Shown: piece after piece, positions 57,788 through 64,000 of the stretch
Layout of the letters: each line of letters opens with the position of its first letter
Position numbering within the stretch: the first letter of the stretch is position 1
Assembly: GCA_916048095.2 (NCBI GenBank)
Contig: OU696587.1
Span: forward strand, 669,252-733,251
Direction of reading: 5' to 3'
Source of the DNA: Sacculina carcini
Taxonomy: Eukaryota > Arthropoda > Thecostraca > Sacculinidae
DNA length: 64,000 bases
Program-made: the position numbers and the translations under genes
The notes under the pieces: model-generated
What the model saw: the letters and a program-made list of their open reading frames with translations, nothing else
Told to the model about the DNA's origin: nothing
The model's database searches: none

Positions 57788-58070
57788 TGTCGCGCTCCGA
57801 AAACCCTCCACCTTCTACTTAAGGTTTTATTGAACTAAAACAACCAAGTACATCTGAAAACAACACCAAAATAATATGTTACAAATATTCGCATTATGAG
57901 ATGACATGTACAAAAATACAGTTACTTGATAAGCAACAACACCACATCACCGTAGAGCCATTGACGAGACACAATAAACACAGAGATACAAAATGACAAT
58001 ATTGCCAGGTATGGCTTAGTTGCCACCCTTGGCGTAAACCAAATTAGGCGCAAAATATCATTACAGGCCA

Positions 58071-58771
58071 TTTTTTAGTAATCCGTATCTAAATTACAGT
58101 AAATCCAAGCGATTGAAATATCCGTGGATCTGGAAGACAAACTGGCAAATTATGATAGGATTGGTGATAATTATTTGAACAGTCTGGACTGGACATGAAA
58201 CAATCTGGACTTGTGTGCAATACGAAAATGTAGAACATGCCTTCGACGATTGCCTGGAACAATTCTTAAATAAATATAGGTTAAATGCCTAAGTGGCAGC
58301 TGCTACACCGCTGCCACTACACTGCTACTACATACTAGATGACGTGGACCAATCAGGTGCCACGCCAGCGACAGGTCAGGTCAGACCAATCATAACGCAA
58401 AGAGTGGCCCACACAGCAAAAGTACATATTTAAATATGGCACTAACATTAAATAATACAAAAGAAAACTAATAGAAATTACAATAAATATATAATATAGC
58501 ATTACACCAATTTATACTAAAACAGATAACTCACAGTAATCAAAACTCAAAACATAACAATTGACAGCGCAATTGTCGCATACCACTTATTTGCGTCGCA
58601 ACCACACCAAATGCAATAATACAAACAACGTCACCACACATTCATCGTATGTATCCATCATACGTATGATTCATACGTACGACACGCATCGCCAACTTCT
58701 ATTCGGACAACCTAAACCCACGTGCAGAGCATGTAATGCACGTCTCTCCTTGCAAAACATCCTGGTGGAAT
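58071..58771. other. no gene recognised
   Basis: AT-rich DNA between two minus-strand LTR elements, with no repeat or coding signature apart from a CATACGTATGATTCATACG palindromic patch near 58650-58680. Confidence 0.4.
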
Positions 58772-59110
58772 TGTAGCACGGCGTTGCGCGTAAAGGGACC
58801 GCCTAGCCCGGACGTACTCACTGCAATCGCAAGAGCCCCACAGAGGGCGCGCGAGAGGCAGCGTACAACGCGAGTATTCGGGGTCTCCACCCGGACGTTC
58901 CTGCTGTTCCCGCACGCGACAAAAGGGTCACGAAAGGCGCGCGGGAAGCAGCGAAACGCCGCTTCTAGTTGCGCTCCCGAGCAACCGGTTTGCTCGGCAG
59001 AGAGGCCAAGCCGCCTTTGGTCTAGAGAGAGGACCGAAGGCTGGGAGCACGAAATAGCGAACAAGGAGAGGAACGTGAGGGCCCCGTGCTGTGCCGTGTC
59101 GCCTCGTACA
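58772..59110 (-). repeat. probable 3' LTR fused to an RT
   Basis: 339 bp, GC-rich, with ends TGTAGC...CGTACA (TGTA/TACA inverted), directly joined to the RT reading frame at about 59110. I infer an LTR from the ends and position; no second copy is visible. Confidence 0.4.
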
Positions 59111-60010
59111 AGCTGAATGGCGTCGTCACGGCAGTCTTCGGTATGTCCGCTGGCTCCACCGGGATCTGGTTATATGCACGGACCTGATCGAGGGTGGTGA
59201 AAACCGTGCATCCAGCAAGGTCACTGACGAAGTCCTGCAGGTACGACATCGAGTACTTGTCAGGAGCTGTGCAGGCATTGAGCGCACGGTAGTCGCCGCA
59301 AGGTCGCCACTCGCCCGGCTCTTTCTTCGGCACCATGTGCAGCGGTGCTGCCCAGCTGCTACTCGACGGCCGCATCACGCCTGGCCTCTGCATTTCAGCA
59401 AATGCTTTCTTGGCAATGGCGAGTCGGTCCGGAGGCAGGCGCCGGGGGCGAGAGAATTTCGGCGGGCCGCTGGTCTCGATGTGATGAGTTACCGCATGGC
59501 GGAGCGGAAACGGCTCGCTCGGCGGGCGAATGACGCCAGAGAACAGCTGGATGAGCGTCTGGAAGCGTTCAGGAGGCTCGATGAGGAACCGGATCCCCGA
59601 TGAAGGCTCAGAGCACTCCGCGCCGCAAGCACGGACAAGCCCACTGGTGTCGCGCAGCTCGTGCTTGCGGACATCCACTGTCAGCCGGTGGTGTGCAAGC
59701 AGGTCAGCACCAATGATGTGGAGCGGCGCGTCAGCGACGATTAACGTCCAGCTCATCGGAGAACCCTCGCCGTATGACACCGTGATGCTTCGCGTGCCAT
59801 GGACGTCGACGAGAGTGCCGTTGGCGGCCAGCAGTTTTGTGGTGGACTCGGAGAGTGGTCGAGCAGGATGCACAGATGGAGGTACGACGCTCACTTGCGC
59901 ACCCGTGTCGACCAAGCAACGTTGGCGAGTCTCGCGGTCTTCTACGTAGAAGAGGGGCACCGTTTTTGGCCGCTTGCCCACAGCTGCAGGTGCTTCGCGC
60001 TGCAGGCATG
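59105..60010 (-). pseudogene. Ty3/gypsy protease and N-terminal RT
   Basis: Minus-strand pol start: [21 protein letters not shown] (retropepsin Asp-Thr-Gly), [58 protein letters not shown] (first RT Asp) and [12 protein letters not shown]. The frame then leaves the family exactly where the putative LTR begins. The YxDD motif, RNase H and integrase are gone. The region is GC-rich and a different gypsy group from the elements at 34 and 54 kb. Confidence 0.85.
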
Positions 60011-60090
60011 CTAGTTTCCCGGCTGTGCCTGGGACCAGCTGCAGGGTGCTGTGCAGCGCTCTGCATCACTGCCGAAGCGACGGTGGTACC

Positions 60091-60262
60091 CAGGACCGGA
60101 TTAACGTATAGGCAAAGTAGGCAGTTGCCTAGGGCCCCGCGCTTTTGGTTTCCTATAGACAGTGAGGTGTTGCGACTCAAATATCTTAGGGGCACATCTC
60201 ATTATTTTCTCAACTTCTCATGGTCTTCCCTCGTTGCCAAATATTTTGAAACATTCTCCCGC
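60091..60262 (+). mobile_element. hAT-type transposon end fragment
   Basis: CAGGACCGGATTAACG and GGCAGTTGCCTAGGGCCCC strongly resemble the left ends of widespread hAT elements. No right end or transposase seen. It truncates the adjacent gypsy gag. Confidence 0.5.
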
Positions 60263-60509
60263 TAATTCACGTAGTATTTTTGCATCAGTCAGGAGGTAAC
60301 CTGATAAAACATATCACGTGTATAGCCAGCTCACTTAGATTCAGCTCACTCGCACACTTCATCCACACACGCATACATACACATTGTGTATGCACAGCGA
60401 GAGCAATATTCGTGTGTTCCTGTGTGTGTACTGACCTATTTGTATTCACCTATTTGTTTGCCACAGGAGATGAGCTATGCTCGTGCTGTCTTGTCTCCAA
60501 CCCACCCTC

Positions 60510-60655
60510 TAACCTATCTTCCTTGAAATTCCCAGTATTTCACACTATCCAGTATTTTTTTAAATTTCCCTACGCTATTAGCCCCTACAATATTCTCCCC
60601 TAACTGATTCCAGGTATCAACACACCTGTATGGGAAACTATACTTCACTAAACTT
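60510..60655 (-). pseudogene. LINE C-terminal fragment
   Basis: The minus strand reads KYSFPYRCVDTWNQLGE, NSVGKFKKILD and a stop, the VxTWNxL..N..S...FK..LD ending of many LINE RT proteins. Only the last 45 or so codons survive. Confidence 0.55.
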
Positions 60656-60670
60656 TATGGCGGGTTTGGT

Positions 60671-61138
60671 TGTCACAGATGAAAAACACGTGAGTGGTCG
60701 GTTGCGACTAAGGCCGTTTCCTGTATTGTCATCCTTTTTATACCCTGGGTCACGGCGGAGCTAAATTTTGACCAATCAGCGTACAGGTCATTGACCCAGA
60801 ACAGTGGAACAAAGAACAACATAATAAAACATGAAATAAATAATACAGCGATAAATTGAATAAACCATAGGAGATTAGAGAGATATTTTAGATCACAAAC
60901 TGAACCAATATATAAACAATGTACGCCCGGAAAGCCTGCAGCGAAACCTAAATTAATAACAAGATATTCAAATTCGCCCCACAAGAATATTAAGGTTTTG
61001 GTTGGAAAGGAATTAATACTGGAAAAACGAGGAAAAGGAAACAAATGAATAATAAACAATTTCGAATAACGCGCAAAGTAAGACCAAAGAAAATACAATA
61101 AAATCAAGGCGACGCAGGCGCTACAACACTCCCCCGCC
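60671..61138 (-). repeat. probable LTR with polypurine tract, minus strand
   Basis: GGCGGGGGAG on the minus strand (61129-61138) is followed by TGTTGTAGCG, and the repeat ends at 60671 (TGTCACAG on plus). It contains GGTATAAAAAGG on the minus strand, a TATA box. Only one copy is present. Confidence 0.45.
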
Positions 61139-61835
61139 AGATGCGGAGCATGTAGCTGAGAAATTCACTGCGAACATCACGAGATCATCCTAAGATTTAT
61201 AAAAAAAATTCTGACTCTACATCTGAAACAAAAGAAAACACAGATTAGGCGACAATAGTAGCGCGTTATGACGAACACCAATACAGGAGCAGGAAGTTAC
61301 GGATAACTATAATGAATGGAGGTGTATGGAACAGCAAATGAAGCGTGATACAGTATCACAAGAGAAGGACGCAAACACGTTCCAAACACAGGACTCACAT
61401 CAACACTCCGGGCACATGAAATTAGTCAGTGGCGACACACTTTCACACACATTCACACTCGCAGAACATTCATGCACCTCAAGCATACAGTAGAACTCAC
61501 ATACGCATCATTCATACAATCACTCAATCAGACAAGGTGTGGCAGCGTGGCTGCGTTTGTTTGGCGCATTATCGTTGAGTACAGTGTATGTATGTGTGTA
61601 TGTGTGTGTGTGTGTGCGGGTGTTGTGTGGTCAAGGTCGTGTAAAGGTCACGGTGTGTGCGTGTGCGTACGCTGCTTGGTCATTAGTTAGTACGCTGGAC
61701 TTATGTGGTTGAGTGAGCGAGTCTGTGCGTAACCGTGGTTGTGATCAGGTGTGTCCGCCTGGGAGTGCATTGGCGTATTATTATATTTTTTTCTTCTGCC
61801 GTTGTTACAAGCTATTTCGGCTCTATTTTTTGTCA
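61139..61835. other. no gene; leader of the gag-pol relic, (TG)n
   Basis: (TG)n-rich near 61585-61625. It may include the 5' LTR of the element that begins at 61836, but its LTR partner is outside the window. Confidence 0.35.
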
Positions 61836-62625
61836 TGCAAGCTGCCGTCGGCCCCAAGTCCGAGGCGATGAGCGTTGCGGCTGCCGGCAGCCCACTGGCG
61901 AACCAATCGGCATTTGACGCACGTCTAGTACCAGAATTTAACGGCGATGGTGACGTGGTTGAGTGGCTGACACGTGCCGAGATGTTGTGTCAGATGCGAG
62001 GAGTGTCTACTGTTGCCCTGCTGCCGCTGCGGCTCACAGGGGGGGGGGGGGGGGGGCTTTTGCAGTTTGGTCTGAGATGCCAGCCGATTGCCGCGGCAGC
62101 ATGGACGCAGTCAAGTCGCGTCTGTATGCTGCTTTTGCGCTAGACAGATTTGCGGCATACAACGCTTTTTCCGGGCGACGCTTGCGCACTGGCGAATCAG
62201 TGGATGTTTTTCTGGCAGAGCTGCGTCGCCTGTCCACACTGTTTGGTGGGGTGCCAGAAGGCACGCTGACATGCGCTTTTGTGTCCGGCCTTCCCGATAG
62301 CGTTCGCCAAACTATTCGAGCTGGATCCAGAGCCGAAGATCTGGCTCTGGCGGACGTAGTATGTCGTGCTCGCGCCGTTCTCAGCGACGAGCGCATGAAC
62401 GCCGCTGCTGCAGTCGCTACTCCTGCCTTAGCACGTCCGTGTGGTCGGCCTGCACATGCGCCGGTGCAGACAACAGGGGTTTTGCAGGACCGTCCGCGTG
62501 CTGGTGATTCCCGGCCTCGACGTCGCTGCTGGACTTGCGGTAGTACAAGACACATGGCATATGCTTGTCCGGGAAACGGCAGCGGAGGGGCCGCATCAGC
62601 ACCTGCATCCTCTCCACGACATTGA
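61836..62625 (+). pseudogene. gag with zinc knuckle, split by a G18 run
   Basis: MQAAVGPKSE then LVPEFNGDGDVVEWL and LLPLRLTGG. The frame breaks at a run of 18 G (62039-62056) and resumes AFAVWSEMPAD, FLAELRRLSTLFGG and FVSGLPDSVRQTIRAG, then one knuckle CWTCGSTRHMAYAC before the stop at 62625. Same lineage as the relics at 19-22.6 and 28.8-31.1 kb. Confidence 0.8.
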
Positions 62626-63485
62626 ACGGTGCTTTGCCGATTGTGCAGTTAATCGTCGATGGGCAGCAGTGTCGTGTTCTGGTGGACACTGGCTGCACTG
62701 ATAACATCGCACACGCTGCTTGCTGCGTCAGCTGGGAGAAATGGCCGGTGTCACTGGCCACTCTGGGAGAAACGCGGATCTGTTGTGAAGGTGTGGGGCG
62801 AATACGGGTATTGTCGCCACAGGGACAGACGGTGGACTTGTCAGTTTTGGTGGTGTCACGTCCTCCTCTGGGCGTTGACGTGATTCTGGGCATGCCGGGA
62901 ATTCAAGCGTTGGGCGGAATTGTGGTGCGATCCCCATCCGAGGTGCGGTTTTGTGGAGCTGCAGAGCGAGCGCCCAGTGACATTAGTGTGGACGCTCCTG
63001 ATTATCAGGCCGTTTTTGACCCAAAGTTGCGTCGGTGGCATGTGAAGTGGAAGTGGGCACGCGCAGATGGGCCTGGTTGTCTGCAGAACCGCACTGTGCA
63101 ATACCACGTGCCCAAGTCTGCGCGGTCAGAGTACGATGCTGAATTATCATCCTGGATACAGAAGGCCTGGTTGGTGCCGCATGATACAGCCCAACATGGG
63201 GAGGCGCGTGGTCTGGTGCCATTGATGGTTGCTCGACAGAGGGGCCGTGATCGAGTACGCCCTGTAATGGACTTTCGCGAGCTCAATGGTCATGTAAGCA
63301 CGCACACCGCCGACTCAGAGGTTTGTGCCGAACAGCTGCGTAAGTGGCGCCGTCACGGTGCCAATACAGCTGTTGTAGACCTGCGCCGGGCATACCTGCA
63401 ACTGCACGTTGACCCCAAGTTGTGGGCTTACCAGACGGTGGTAGTGCGTGGACGCCGGTACTGCCTGACACGACTGGGTCTAGGA
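62626..63485 (+). pseudogene. protease and RT N-terminal half
   Basis: VLVDTGCTDNIAH (protease), VDVILGMPGIQALGG, then RT: RVRPVMDFRELN, SEVCAEQLRKWRRHG, VVDLRRAYLQLHV (first Asp) and RYCLTRLGLGL. The frame overlaps the gag end, as in a -1/+1 shifted gag-pol. Coding for the family stops at about 63485; the YVDD half of the RT is deleted. Confidence 0.8.
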
Positions 63486-63487
63486 CT

Positions 63488-64000
63488 GTGTGTGGCTGGC
63501 TGCGCCCCGCAACCGCTTGGCTCAAGCGGCGTGTCAACGCACTCACATCGGGCTGGGACGACGTCACAGAAGACCCCAAGCTGCGGCATCAGCTTTCGCA
63601 AGTAGTTGAGCGTGTGGCGCGCAGTGATCCGGCTCTAGGCCCCTGGTCGGTTAGTGGTGACCACGCCATCGTGTGGTGCGACGCCAGCTCTCTGGCCTCC
63701 GGTATAGCCGTGGAGGTGCCTGGCCGCGGTGTAATCGAAGATGCCAGTTGGCTGCGCAAGGAAACTGACTGCGGCCATATAAACATGGCGGAACTGGACG
63801 CTGCCATTCGCGGGCTCAACCTCGCCATTTCGTGGCAGATGCGCCGCATTGACTTGCGTACGGACTCGGCCACTGTGCATCGCTGGTTGAGTGACGCGGT
63901 GAGCGGTCGTGCGAGGCTGCGCACCAAGGCAAGTAACGAGATGTTGATCCGTCGGCGTGTAGATGTGGTCCGTCAGCTGGTGAATGAGTTTGATCTTCAG
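63488..64000 (+). pseudogene. tether and RNase H, open to window end
   Basis: Reads CGWLRPATAWLKRR (tether), then RNase H with IVWCDASS (Asp), HINMAELDAAIRGL (Glu) and LRTDSATVHRWL (Asp), continuing RTKASNEMLIRRR to the last base. No stop in 513 bp. It is joined directly to the RT N-terminus in another frame, so about the RT palm and thumb were lost. The element continues past 64000. Confidence 0.8.

Larger units (their letters stand above)
53823..58065 (-). mobile_element. full-length Ty3/gypsy, decayed
   Basis: LTRs 57788-58065 (5') and 53823-54100 (3'), 278 bp each, TGTAATGA...GCGCGACA on the minus strand. The 5-bp target duplication GGCCA lies at 53818-53822 and 58066-58070. A polypurine tract (GCAGCGGAGAG on the minus strand) abuts the 3' LTR. 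Related to the intact element at 34.4-38.8 kb but clearly older. Confidence 0.95.

Noticed and set aside
58736-59116. Overlapping ORFs in the GC-rich block
   Set aside because: Open frames on both strands reflect composition; the block looks like an LTR and the residues match nothing I know.

Overview
This window looks like nuclear DNA from an animal with a large, transposon-filled genome, probably an invertebrate; I cannot name the species. The reasons are long (TA)n and (CA)n tracts, a spliced kelch-repeat gene with consensus GT/AG junctions, and a mix of element classes typical of metazoans: Helitron-like repeats, Penelope-like elements (PLEs), non-LTR LINEs, a tRNA-derived SINE, Ty3/gypsy-type LTR elements, piggyBac and hAT-like DNA transposons. 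I see no prokaryotic operon structure, CRISPR array, rRNA gene or stand-alone tRNA gene.

Layout. 1-18.9 kb is an AT-rich thicket of Helitron-like modules in both orientations, recognised by a recurrent hairpin of the type CCGCACGACGGGCGGG, with two PLE copies and two broken LINEs inserted. 18.9-22.6 kb holds a minus-strand LTR-element relic cut by a SINE and by a LINE. 24.2-41.9 kb carries the last three exons I can find of one host gene, a kelch-repeat protein. Its 16.2 kb intron is a landing pad for a gypsy relic, a deleted LTR element, an LTR-like direct-repeat pair, and a three-deep nest: SINE, split by a hAT-like element, split by an intact gypsy. 44.0-47.8 kb is a hAT-like element interrupted by a complete piggyBac. 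50.3-53 kb holds two LINE 5' fragments, one with a 2A-like peptide. 53.8-58.1 kb is a second full-length but decayed gypsy on the minus strand. 58.8-64 kb is more LTR-element debris, ending in a gag-pol relic that runs off the window.

Most striking. The intact gypsy at 34446-38763 has one open 1231-codon gag-pol frame, nearly identical LTRs and a matching target duplication. Directly after its 5' LTR it has a 16-base segment perfectly complementary to a segment of its own LTR. That fits self-primed reverse transcription, as described for Tf1/sushi elements, rather than tRNA priming. The related minus-strand gypsy keeps the same layout in degraded form.

All coordinates were read by eye. Element boundaries marked approximate may be off by tens of bases, and family assignments rest on recognised motifs, not on searches.
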